A model generated the notes under the pieces. The model did not search any database and was not told the DNA's origin. It saw only the letters and a program-made list of their open reading frames with translations. The translations under genes were made by a program, and so were the position numbers. Of a stretch of DNA of 64,000 nt, positions 1 to 8,526 are shown one piece after another. Numbering within the stretch: the stretch's first letter is position 1; every line of letters begins with the position of its first letter. The stretch spans positions 122,327 through 186,326 of the forward strand of contig NZ_QOVA01000004.1 in NCBI RefSeq assembly GCF_003332275.1, written 5' to 3'. The stretch comes from Edaphovirga cremea. GTDB taxonomy: Bacteria; Pseudomonadota; Gammaproteobacteria; Enterobacterales; Enterobacteriaceae.

Positions 1-533
1 TGGAAGTCGGTATCTTCACGATCGCCAGTCAAGCGGTAACCGATATGAAACGCGAAATCGAATGCGACGCCCAGACCCTTGGCACTGATCAGATTACCAT
101 CCTCAACGATTTTTTGATCGACATAAACACCATCATCAAAGTACTGATAAAGGTCGCCTGAACAGACGTATTTACGCCCTTTCAATAGCTTGTTTCCGCC
201 TAATACGCGCGCTGCTGCAGAGCAAATCGGGCAGATCAGCTTGCCCGCTTCGTCATGACGACGAATAAACTCAACGACCATCGGGTTTGCCGCCAGATTG
301 ACCGTTCCTTGTGGACCTCCAGGGATCACCACCGCGTCAAACAACGTATCCATTTGTCTTTCTAACAGCACATCCGCAAACATGCGGATATTATGGTAAG
401 TGCGCAGTTCAAGACGATCCTGGCAGGACAGTTTTACGACATCTATATTCAGCCGTCGTAAAACGTCAACAACGATCACTGCTTCTGCTTCTTCAAATCC
501 TTCTGCAAGCAGCACAGCCACTTTTTTAGACAT
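1..533 (-). CDS. DJ-1/PfpI family protein (3' end outside window)
   Basis: The protein starts MSKKVAVLLAEGFEEAEAV and runs off the left edge after about 177 residues. It has the DJ-1/PfpI layout: an N-terminal strand with the conserved Glu (EGFEEAE), a PGG turn (VIPGGPQGTVNLAAN), and a nucleophile elbow with Cys in the run LICPICSAAARVL. Family members are glutamine-amidotransferase-fold proteins acting as deglycases, chaperones, hydratases or proteases, so the exact activity cannot be read here. The ATG follows a GGAGT ribosome-binding site. It is transcribed away from the flagellar remnant beside it. The family call is secure, the function open. Confidence 0.85.
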   Translation of the reverse strand, partial: MSKKVAVLLAEGFEEAEAVIVVDVLRRLNIDVVKLSCQDRLELRTYHNIRMFADVLLERQMDTLFDAVVIPGGPQGTVNLAANPMVVEFIRRHDEAGKLICPICSAAARVLGGNKLLKGRKYVCSGDLYQYFDDGVYVDQKIVEDGNLISAKGLGVAFDFAFHIGYRLTGDREDTDF

Positions 534-765
534 AAGAACTCCAACGATATACGGTTTTTCACCCTGACTGGAGCAGAATAGCAAACATCTATTCATAAAT
601 GGAACGATGTTTTAATTTTGTCGAGACAGATCGCGGAACGACTAATGACTACTTAGCAATCCATCGTATTCACGATATACTCGTCAACTTGCCCCAAATA
701 TCCGATGTCCCTCCAATTCAGCCAATGCCATCCTCATCAAGCAGCAACATCTCCGGTGCACTGAC

Positions 766-2475
766 TCATGCGAGATATCCGGCAATGGTAAGGCGTTGAT
801 CATCTGGCACTTCATTGAAAGAGAGCACGTGCAGACCCGGTGAAAAGAGGCGCGCATAGCGGGCCAGCAAAGGACGTAGCGAGGGAGCAACCAGTAATAC
901 GGGCTCTTTACCCAGTGCTTTCATCTGCTCTTTTACTTTGGGCATGGCCTCCTGAAATTGACTCATCAGATTAGGATCAATAGGAATGCTATCAAGTACC
1001 ACTTTCCCCGATTGCTGAGCCTGGTTGAGCGCACCGAGCAGCAGCGTTTCCAGTTCATTCTGTAGGGTATAGACGGAAAGTTCATCCTGATGAGCCAAAC
1101 TGCTGACGATACTGCGTCGTAGGGCAAACCGCACATCGGCCACCAACAACAGCGGGTCTTTGACGGATGCAATGCTTTCCAATAACGCAGTGGCAATGAC
1201 CACAATATCTTTCAGAGAGACGCCTTCAAGCAACAGTAAACGGTAAACACGCAACAATTGGCTGTAATTCAGCGCATTACTCAAATCCTCTGCCAATTTG
1301 GGCGACAGCGATGAAAGTCGGTTATGCAGCAACGTAATATCATCGTAATGAAATAAATCGGGAATATTCTGCCGGATGATTTTATTCACGTGTGTCGCGA
1401 CGACGCTGGCGCAATCGACAACCTGATATCCGAGATTCAGTGCCCGCGTTTTCTGATCGACATTTATCCAGGTGATTGGCATGCCATAAGCGGGATCGTT
1501 ATCAAGAATACCTTCGACTTCACCATATGTTTCACTGGATGGCAGTGCCATAAGCTTATCGGCCGGTATATTCCCTTTTGCTTGCTGGATCCCATTCACG
1601 GAAATAGTGTATTGCGTGGGTTTAAGGCGGAAATTTTCCCGGATGCGGATTTCAGGCAATAAAATACCGAAAGTCTCGGAAGCAATCTGCCGCACGCCAC
1701 GTATGCGCTGAGTCAGCGGGCTGCCTTTGGATTTATCAACCAACATCACCAACTTATACCCCAGGCTGATGCTCATTGGCTCAATCAGTGGGATGCTCTC
1801 CCAATTGATGGCTTGATCGATATCCTCAGACATTGCCTTGCTGATTTTTGCCAGATTCTGGACATCGTTATTTGCCGCTTTTGGCAATAAACCCTGCCGC
1901 CACGCCGCGAAAATCAGGATAGCGGTGAAAGAGAGAAACGCCAGATGGGGCATACCGGGCACAATCGCCAGAATGAACATCACGCAGGCAACGCTGTAAA
2001 GAATGGCGGGAGTAGCCAAAAGCTGGCGCTTGAGCTCAGTGGACATATCACCACTATCATTTACTCGCGTAACAATGATTGCAGCCGCGCTGGATAAGAG
2101 CAGTGAAGGAATTTGTGCGACCAGACCATCCCCGATCGTCAATAGGACATACTGCTGGAAAGCCGCGCTGGCGTTGAGATCGTATTTGAAAATACCGATG
2201 CATATCCCACTAATCAAGTTGATGGTCAGAATCATCATTCCAGCGATTGCATCACCGCGAACAAATTTAGACGCGCCGTCCATTGCACCATAAAAATCGG
2301 CTTCGCTGGCGATCTCTTTCCTGCGTGCCCGAGCCTGATCCTGATTAATCAGTCCTGCATTGAGATCGGCATCAATCGCCATTTGCTTACCCGGCATGGC
2401 ATCCAGCGTAAAGCGCGCAGAAACTTCAGAAATACGCTCGGCACCTTTTGTGACGACGATAAAGTTGATTATTAA
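766..2475 (-). pseudogene. lfhA: 5'-truncated lfhA, Flag-2 flagellar export gate protein
   Basis: The reading frame is clearly FlhA/SctV family: the signatures VVTKGAERISEVSARFTLD, MPGKQMAIDADLNAGLI and GASKFVRGDAIAGM are present, followed by membrane segments and the complete cytoplasmic domain to the natural stop. Full-length FlhA proteins are near 690 residues. About 569 remain here, and homology begins at the LIIN sequence of a transmembrane segment, so roughly the first 120-130 residues are missing. Upstream, the sequence changes directly into lafU on the other strand. There is no native start; a TTG at 2490 is the only nearby in-frame initiator. FlhA is the export gate of the flagellar type III apparatus, and without its N-terminal membrane part this copy should be inactive. 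The lafU partner points to the Flag-2 (lateral) paralogue rather than primary FlhA. Confidence 0.88.
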
Positions 2476-3298
2476 TGCTGTAACCCCCAAAGAGCGTGAA
2501 GCTATCGTTCAGGCGCTGAATAATCAGTCGATTTTTTCGGGCAATCCTTTCTCGCCATTAAGTGAGATTGGCAGGAAAAATGAGACCGCAGTGATTGCCA
2601 AACCCATAAAGATGCCAACTTCAAAAGTCGCTGAGCCTGAGAGTCAGCGAGAACTCAATGCAGACAATTTGCGTCGTTCGCTGAAGTCTCTCAATAAAGC
2701 GGCATACGATCCGGACGATATATTCACCCTTAAACAATCCGTCAATGAGCTAAGACAACTGGCGGATGTTATCAATCTTATTGCCCAAGAAAGTAATATG
2801 GCGGCGAATCTTCATATAGAGATTATCCCGCAAGGGTTAAGAATTTTAATTCAGGATAATGATGAGCGGGAGATGTTTTTGCGGGGCAGTGCTGCAATAA
2901 CTCCGTTCTTTTCAAAGCTATTACAAAAACTGGTACCAACATTGAACGGTATTGATAACAAAATCATTATCACAGGGCACACTGACGCTCTCCATTACAA
3001 AAAAAAGAACGTTTACAATAACTGGAATTTATCGGGTGATCGCGCACTGATGGCACGCAAAGTTCTGGAAAATGCCGGGCTTGGTGAAGGCAAAATTTTG
3101 CAGGTCAATGCGATGTCGGACCAAATGTTATTGGATACAGAACGCCCGGATGCTGCTGCCAATCGTCGTATAGAGATTATGGTGTTGACCAAAACAGCGG
3201 CCGACTCCCTCTATCAATTTTTTGGCAAGCATGGTGAAAAAGTTATTAAACCCATGACGAAGCATTTGGAAAATCAATTACCGCCGTTGCCGAATTAA
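2465..3298 (+). pseudogene. lafU: 5'-truncated lafU, Flag-2 motor protein (MotB family)
   Basis: The frame begins inside the single transmembrane helix of a MotB-like stator protein (LIINAVTPKEREAIVQALN) and continues through the plug and linker into an OmpA-like peptidoglycan-binding domain, with the motifs IIITGHTDA and NWNLSGDRALMARKVLE and the C-terminal run NRRIEIMVLTK. The N-terminal cytoplasmic segment and most of the helix, including the proton-binding Asp, are lost. The open frame extends upstream only as antisense lfhA sequence. The gene is head to head with the lfhA remnant and shares about 12 bases with it. LafU anchors the stator of Flag-2 flagella. The product can hardly be inserted or function as a stator. 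Confidence 0.87.
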
Positions 3299-3366
3299 CG
3301 AGTAAAGCGCATTGGCGAGTAAAGAGAGTTGAAATCCTCGCGATATATGGACTAAAGGAGAAAGCC

Positions 3367-4245
3367 ATGCGGGCGCTGAGAGTGGAACTTCCCGTTCGGA
3401 GAAAAAGAAGCGCATTTGTGGTCGTGATATTAAAAGGAGCCTTATTGTTGACGTTACTTTATGGCATGGTTGCAACTATTACCCACGCTCAGGCCGCCAC
3501 TCTCATCAAAAAGTCTCCTGCGTCAGCCAAAAAGAAGTCTCTAAGCATTGCCGCCAGACAGAGGATCCATAACCGGAACGTATTATTACAAAAAACGAGC
3601 AAGGTTAATGCCAAATCAGTCGAGGGAAATCATTCAGCGAATTTTCCCCGACGATCATCGGAAAAAGAACAACGATCAATACAAGAGCAAGCATCAATAC
3701 AAAACCACGCGTCGGCGCAAAAACGTGCCAGGAACCGTCAATTATTGCGAGCCAACGCGCAATGGTTTTTTCCTGCGCTGAATGCTGAGGAGGTAGATAT
3801 CGCCGATACCAATTTAATGTCGGGCGAGGCAAATTATCTACAGAGAATTACGCAAACAGTGCTTGAGCGCTTGCTACAACAATTGGGTAAACCTTATGTC
3901 TGGGGCGGTGAATCACCGTTGTCCGGTTTTGATTGCAGTGGTTTGGTGTATTACGCCTACAACCCACTTCTGACGGTAAAATTACCGCGCACCGCCAATG
4001 AAATGTATCGTTTCAAACAAGGTCTTCGGGTGACCAAGGCACAGTTGCGCCGCGGTGATCTGATCTTCTTTGCGATAAAATCCCAGAAAGAAGCGGATCA
4101 TGTTGGTGTTTATCTCGGAAAGGGCAAATTTATTGAAGCACCGCGTACTGGAAAAGATATCCGCATCAGTTACCTGAATGATGATTTCTGGCTGGATCGC
4201 TATTTAGGCGCTCGCCGAATGATAACAGTGAACACTATTTTATAG
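3367..4245 (+). CDS. NlpC/P60 family peptidoglycan endopeptidase
   Basis: This 292-residue protein has a basic N-terminus and one hydrophobic segment (about residues 17-38, ending in an AQA-like cleavage region), then a Lys/Arg/Gln-rich linker to about residue 125 and a C-terminal NlpC/P60 (C40) domain. The catalytic Cys is C190 in GFDCSGLVYYAY and the His is H245 in ADHVGVYLGKG. The usual third polar residue position reads Glu in KFIEAPRTG, a variant of the common His. It probably cleaves peptide stems in the periplasm. AAAGGAG lies 6 bases before the ATG. It sits 68 bases after lafU. E. coli also has a C40 gene (yafL) near its Flag-2 remnant, but orthology is not established. Confidence 0.85.
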   Translation: MRALRVELPVRRKRSAFVVVILKGALLLTLLYGMVATITHAQAATLIKKSPASAKKKSLSIAARQRIHNRNVLLQKTSKVNAKSVEGNHSANFPRRSSEKEQRSIQEQASIQNHASAQKRARNRQLLRANAQWFFPALNAEEVDIADTNLMSGEANYLQRITQTVLERLLQQLGKPYVWGGESPLSGFDCSGLVYYAYNPLLTVKLPRTANEMYRFKQGLRVTKAQLRRGDLIFFAIKSQKEADHVGVYLGKGKFIEAPRTGKDIRISYLNDDFWLDRYLGARRMITVNTIL

Positions 4246-4309
4246 TTATTCATAGAGTTACAGTTATCCATTGAGTTATAGATAACCATCGCGTTATAAA
4301 TAACCATTG
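4244..4309. repeat. Imperfect 18-bp tandem repeat, about 3.7 units
   Basis: Between the NlpC/P60 gene and yohD the sequence repeats a unit close to AGTTATAGATAACCATYG: units at 4256-4273, 4274-4291 and 4292-4309, with a degenerate partial unit at 4244-4255. The first partial unit overlaps the stop codon of the hydrolase. No function can be assigned. Confidence 0.75.
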
Positions 4310-4318
4310 TGCCTGATA

Positions 4319-4891
4319 CTACTTATCGCTTTTTTTATCCCACAGTCCGAAAGCCAGCTTTGCAATCAGAACAATCACGATGGCGGCGATCAAAAAGAAA
4401 ATGCCCGAAACCTTCTTATCAATCGAGCCGAGCAGTGATTGCATCATATGACCAAAAAAGTATCCCAATAACACCCAAATAATGGCCCATAAACAGGCAC
4501 CAAGAATATTGACTGGGACAAAACGTGACGGGGGCATTTTACTGGCACCAATAATCAAAGGGCCAAGAATACGGAAGCCGTACATAAATCTGACGCCAAG
4601 CACAAACATCATGGGATGGTGATTGATAAGCTGGTTCGCTCGTCTGATCTGATGCTGCCGCCGATGAAGTTTTTTCAAAATGCGCGGACCAAACTTTCTA
4701 CCGACAAAATAGAGAATTTGATCGCCAAGACATCCGCCCAAAGCCACCACGCCCAATACCCACGGCAGGTTGAGTAGCCCGTGGTGGGCAGCAATTCCGC
4801 CCAATAAGGTAACGGTTTCGCCTTCGGCCAGACAACCGATAAACAGCGCCCAGTAGCCATAATCGGTTATAAATTGTGCTATATCTGGCAT
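4319..4891 (-). CDS. yohD: DedA family inner-membrane protein YohD
   Basis: The 190-residue product matches E. coli YohD (192 residues) throughout: YGYWALFIGCLAEGETVTLL near the start, the DedA signature GGCLGDQILYFVGRKFG, the run FVLGVRFMYGFRILGPLIIGAS, and several hydrophobic helices. DedA proteins are inner-membrane proteins linked to undecaprenyl-phosphate or phospholipid flipping and membrane-potential maintenance; YohD itself is poorly characterised. I start it at the ATG at 4891, which has an AGGAT ribosome-binding site and matches the YohD N-terminus; upstream in-frame codons extend the frame without homology. It is convergent with the NlpC/P60 gene. Confidence 0.9.
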   Translation of the reverse strand: MPDIAQFITDYGYWALFIGCLAEGETVTLLGGIAAHHGLLNLPWVLGVVALGGCLGDQILYFVGRKFGPRILKKLHRRQHQIRRANQLINHHPMMFVLGVRFMYGFRILGPLIIGASKMPPSRFVPVNILGACLWAIIWVLLGYFFGHMMQSLLGSIDKKVSGIFFLIAAIVIVLIAKLAFGLWDKKSDK

Positions 4892-5012
4892 AACTATCCT
4901 TATTCGCAAGACGTAGTGTGATCGTAGCGTGATCATAATGATCAATCTTATACAAAAACGGAGAAAACATTCCGTTGTTGCGTGGTTATTCGACAATTTT
5001 ACGCTATGTTAA

Positions 5013-5693
<681 letters not shown>

Positions 5694-5702
5694 CCGTATC
5701 CA

Positions 5703-6179
5703 ATGATCCAGATCCGACATTTCAGACGCGGCGATGAAGCCGCGTTACTCGAAGTATTCCACAGCGCGGTTGCAGGCACGGCAGTACGTGATTACACCGC
5801 CGAACAAATCCATGCCTGGCTGGCTGACAATCGCGATCCGCTGGCCTGGGAAGCCAAAATGAGAAGCTTATCGCCGTTCGTTGCTGAAAGGGATGGCGTG
5901 ATTGTAGGGTACGGCGATGTCCAACCTTCGGGGCTTATCGACCACTTTTTCGTTTCGGCAGAATACGGGCGTCAGGGCGTGGGTAACGCGCTGATGGAGC
6001 AGATTCATCAATGGGCCGGACAGAATGACATTCTGTCGTTACATGCCTGGGTGAGCCTGACCGCCAGACCTTTCTTTGAGAAATGGGGTTTCACGGTGAT
6101 TACCCCAAATAGGGCGGAGATTGGCGACATCCATCTCGAGAATTATGTGATGCGCAAGAATGTGATTGAAGCGCGATAA
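5703..6179 (+). CDS. GNAT family N-acetyltransferase
   Basis: This 158-residue protein has the GNAT fold. It starts IQIRHFRRGDEAALLEVFHSA, the acetyl-CoA pyrophosphate loop is in YGRQGVGNALMEQ (RxGxG-type at about residues 100-104), and the C-terminal motif is ARPFFEKWGFTVI. It resembles the E. coli YafP subgroup, but the similarity is too general for a gene name. The substrate is unknown. The ATG is 9 bases after the yfcF stop without a strong ribosome-binding site, which suggests translation coupled to yfcF. Confidence 0.85.
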   Translation: MIQIRHFRRGDEAALLEVFHSAVAGTAVRDYTAEQIHAWLADNRDPLAWEAKMRSLSPFVAERDGVIVGYGDVQPSGLIDHFFVSAEYGRQGVGNALMEQIHQWAGQNDILSLHAWVSLTARPFFEKWGFTVITPNRAEIGDIHLENYVMRKNVIEAR

Positions 6180-6434
6180 CACCTGAACATGAGTATCGCG
6201 CGAGTGGTTCTCAGCGTTTTGCTGTGGCCAACCGACTTTTTCTATTTATCGTCTTTTGATGCTGATTTTGTGCGGTTTTCTCTACCTCTGCTAGACTTGA
6301 ATTGCTTGTCAGAAATGACAGGCCAGAGATCTCACACAAAGTTAGCGAAGCAGGGTAGTGAAATATTCTGCAGTTGTTTGGCTGACTTGGCTGAACATCG
6401 TTTACGGTAATGGAAAAAGAATTCGGAGGAGTAT

Positions 6435-6683
6435 ATGGGAATTTTATCTTGGATTATTTTTGGTCTGATCGCCGGTATATTGGCGAAATGGATTATGCCT
6501 GGCAATGATGGTGGTGGTTTTATTGTGACCGTGATCCTGGGTGTTATTGGTGCCGTGGTCGGTGGTTATATCAGTACCTTCTTCGGATTTGGTCGTGTTG
6601 ACGGCTTCAATTTCGGCAGTTTTATCGTCGCGGTAATTGGCTCGCTGGTTGTATTGTTCATTTACCGTAAAATCCGCAGTTAA
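6435..6683 (+). CDS. YeaQ/YmgE/GlsB family small membrane protein
   Basis: The 82-residue product is almost entirely hydrophobic and Gly-rich, with about three membrane segments. It has the family pattern GILSWIIFGLIAGILAKWIMPG, then the repeated-glycine helix GVIGAVVGGYI and the end FIYRKIRS. This is the transglycosylase-associated/GlsB family (E. coli YeaQ, 82 residues), which is often RpoS- or stress-induced; its molecular role is unknown despite the family name. A strong GGAGG lies just upstream of the ATG. It is followed by a good intrinsic terminator and appears monocistronic. Confidence 0.9.
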   Translation: MGILSWIIFGLIAGILAKWIMPGNDGGGFIVTVILGVIGAVVGGYISTFFGFGRVDGFNFGSFIVAVIGSLVVLFIYRKIRS

Positions 6684-6703
6684 GCGTAGTTCCGCAAACA
6701 GTA

Positions 6704-6738
6704 AGAAGCCGCTGATGTGTAGCGGCTTCTTTGTTTTT
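6704..6738 (+). terminator. Intrinsic terminator after the yeaQ-like gene
   Basis: A perfect 10-bp stem (AGAAGCCGCT / AGCGGCTTCT) with a 7-base loop is followed by TTGTTTTT. It lies 20 bases after the stop codon. Confidence 0.92.
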
Positions 6739-6818
6739 AATGGCAGCGTTTTTAAGGGTAGCGGTAATTAAATCGCTACCAGTGGTGCACACGCAACGGA
6801 CAAAAAGGGGCGTAATCA

Positions 6819-7415
6819 TTACGTCACATCACCATCCAGATAGGCGCGTTCTATGTCACTGAACCAGGCTGCCGGAACGTTGTGCGGCGGCTGGTGCAGA
6901 CGCTGCAAACCCTCGTCAATGATTTGCCGCGCATGGTTCCACAGCGTTGCATCACCCTCTTTCAATACCTCAAGTTGCAAGCGTTTCTCAATGAGGTAGG
7001 TTTTCGCAAACTCGACGTCGTAGGTCAGGACTGAGCGCAGGTTATCAATCAGATCGGCCAGTTTGATGGTCTTTGCGTCGGGTGAAGCCTGTGCCATATG
7101 GTGGCGATCGCGGTTTTTGCTCTGTATGCGGTTATCGTCTGGACGAGTGGCGGGATTGGTTAGCATCTCAACCAGCGTGGCCACTTCTTCACCAAAATGG
7201 TTGATCACGTCGTTGAGCGTGATCGGCGTGTCTTCGACGGTGTCGTGTAACCAGGCGGCGGCGAGCATGGCTTCGGTGTGCGGAACGCTGCGAACGATCT
7301 CCATGACCGCTTGCGGATGCACAATATAGGGGTCGCCAGTGTATTTGCGCCGTTGGTCGATACTGGCGTGCGCTTTACTGGCGTAGTGCTGGGCGCGATC
7401 GGTTAACGTCGTCAT
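6819..7415 (-). CDS. HD domain phosphohydrolase, RelA/SpoT hydrolase-like
   Basis: The 198-residue protein consists of one HD domain of the SpoT/MESH1 type. Metal-binding elements are visible as YIVHPQAVMEIV, the HD pair in AAWLHDTVEDTPIT, and a downstream Asp in IKLADLIDNLRSV. Stand-alone proteins of this kind hydrolyse (p)ppGpp or related nucleotides to pyrophosphate and nucleotide. There is no synthetase domain and no TGS/ACT region, so it is a small alarmone-hydrolase candidate. The substrate is inferred from family only. It is convergent with the yeaQ-like gene and divergent from ohr. Confidence 0.82.
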   Translation of the reverse strand: MTTLTDRAQHYASKAHASIDQRRKYTGDPYIVHPQAVMEIVRSVPHTEAMLAAAWLHDTVEDTPITLNDVINHFGEEVATLVEMLTNPATRPDDNRIQSKNRDRHHMAQASPDAKTIKLADLIDNLRSVLTYDVEFAKTYLIEKRLQLEVLKEGDATLWNHARQIIDEGLQRLHQPPHNVPAAWFSDIERAYLDGDVT

Positions 7416-7763
7416 GAATTTCTCTCTGGGTTTGCCTCTGCAAAGGCCGGAAAAATACGGCTCATACGTTCACTCTGCTCATTTTTAAGATAGAACGGAT
7501 CTGACGATAAACCTACTTTTTAGGACGATCCCGCAATGTTATTAACCCTATTGGTGATAGTTTCTTATTATTAAACCGTGTGCGATTTAATCGTGCGCTA
7601 AGGTAGAACCGAACCAATCAATCATCTACCCGTCATACTTCAAGCTGCTGGTGCGTTGACCGCGCCCGTTCACCCCAGTCACATAGTCGTCTATGCTCCT
7701 GGGGATTCACGGGCTTGTCGCCTTCCTGCAACTCGAATTATTAGGGTATAAAAGGAACGTATT
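7416..7763. other. Intergenic region between HD gene and ohr
   Basis: This is a divergent promoter region of about 350 bases, the right third being the ERIC element. The left part (7440-7620) is AT-rich non-coding sequence. I see no OhrR gene beside it and could not define an OhrR operator. Confidence 0.6.
7627..7748. repeat. ERIC element (enterobacterial repetitive intergenic consensus)
   Basis: This 122-base imperfect palindrome ends in TACCC/GGGTA. Its core matches the ERIC consensus on both sides of the centre: TTCACCCCAGTCAC and GCTCCTGGGGATTCAC. It occupies the space between the HD gene and ohr and ends 15 bases before the ohr start codon. It therefore either lies in the ohr leader RNA or separates ohr from its promoter. 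Confidence 0.93.
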
Positions 7764-8189
7764 ATGTCTATTGAAAAAGTCCTTTATCGAGCACATGCAA
7801 AAGCTACTGGTGGTCGCGATGGACGTGCTGTGTCCTCTGACGGTGTGCTGGATATCAAACTGAGTGTACCGAAAGATATGGGTGGTTCAGGTGGTGAAGG
7901 CACCAATCCTGAGCAACTGTTTGCTGCGGGTTATTCAGCCTGTTTCCTCGGCGCACTGAAAGCCGTAGCAGCAAAAGAGAAAGTGAAGATTCCAGCCGAT
8001 GCGCAAATTGAAGGTGCAGTGGGCATTGGTCAAGTCCCGACGGGTTACGCCATTGAAGTCCAACTCGATATCAGCCTGCCAGGGTTGGAACGCAGTGTGG
8101 CGGAAGATCTGGTCAAAAAAGCCCACATCGTATGCCCTTACTCCAATGCAACTCGTGGCAACATCGACGTCACGCTGAATATTAAATAA
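7764..8189 (+). CDS. ohr: Organic hydroperoxide resistance protein Ohr
   Basis: The 141-residue protein is a canonical Ohr of the OsmC superfamily. The peroxidatic Cys is C60 in [15 protein letters not shown] and the resolving Cys is C124 in [14 protein letters not shown]; the Ohr-specific stretch [17 protein letters not shown] is also present. Ohr reduces organic and lipid hydroperoxides in the cytosol using lipoyl-dependent thiols, protecting against host-derived oxidants. AAAGGAA precedes the ATG. In many bacteria ohr is beside its repressor ohrR; here it stands alone behind an ERIC element. An intrinsic terminator follows. Confidence 0.95.
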   Translation: MSIEKVLYRAHAKATGGRDGRAVSSDGVLDIKLSVPKDMGGSGGEGTNPEQLFAAGYSACFLGALKAVAAKEKVKIPADAQIEGAVGIGQVPTGYAIEVQLDISLPGLERSVAEDLVKKAHIVCPYSNATRGNIDVTLNIK

Positions 8190-8239
8190 TGTCGCTATCC
8201 CGCTGTGACTGAGGGTTTTATTCCCTCCGCGTGCCCTCA

Positions 8240-8268
8240 AACCCTGCCTCATCATTGGCGGGGTTTTT
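8240..8268 (+). terminator. Intrinsic terminator after ohr
   Basis: A hairpin formed by AACCCTGCC and GGCGGGGTT around TCATCATT, with one weak internal pair, is followed by TTTT. It lies about 50 bases after the ohr stop. Confidence 0.82.
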
Positions 8269-8526
8269 ATTTACCTTTTGGCATAAAAAAATGCGGTGAT
8301 GAATAAGTATTTACTTACAAACCGCAATCCAAATAAACATACCCTGCCGGACGCTTATTATAAGATGAAATCAGGGGTAAAAGTCATTACCAATCAGACT
8401 GATGAAACCACTGCCTGCGTGGGGATATTCATCTTTTTTTCGCATATGTTGCGTCAGCACTATTTGTTCAGTACTGCCTGTCACTGCATCAAGGCGAAAC
8501 CACCGTTATGTTGATTTATAAAAAAC

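Noticed and set aside
311..529. Plus-strand frame of 72 codons inside the DJ-1/PfpI gene
   Set aside because: It is the antisense shadow of a well-conserved protein, with no ribosome-binding site.
6189..6410. 73-codon frame between the GNAT and yeaQ-like genes
   Set aside because: No family resemblance, no convincing start signal, and it occupies the expected promoter region of the next gene.
8296..8514. 72-codon frame between ohr and the PBP3-like gene
   Set aside because: No recognisable protein features and no ribosome-binding site; it follows a terminator.
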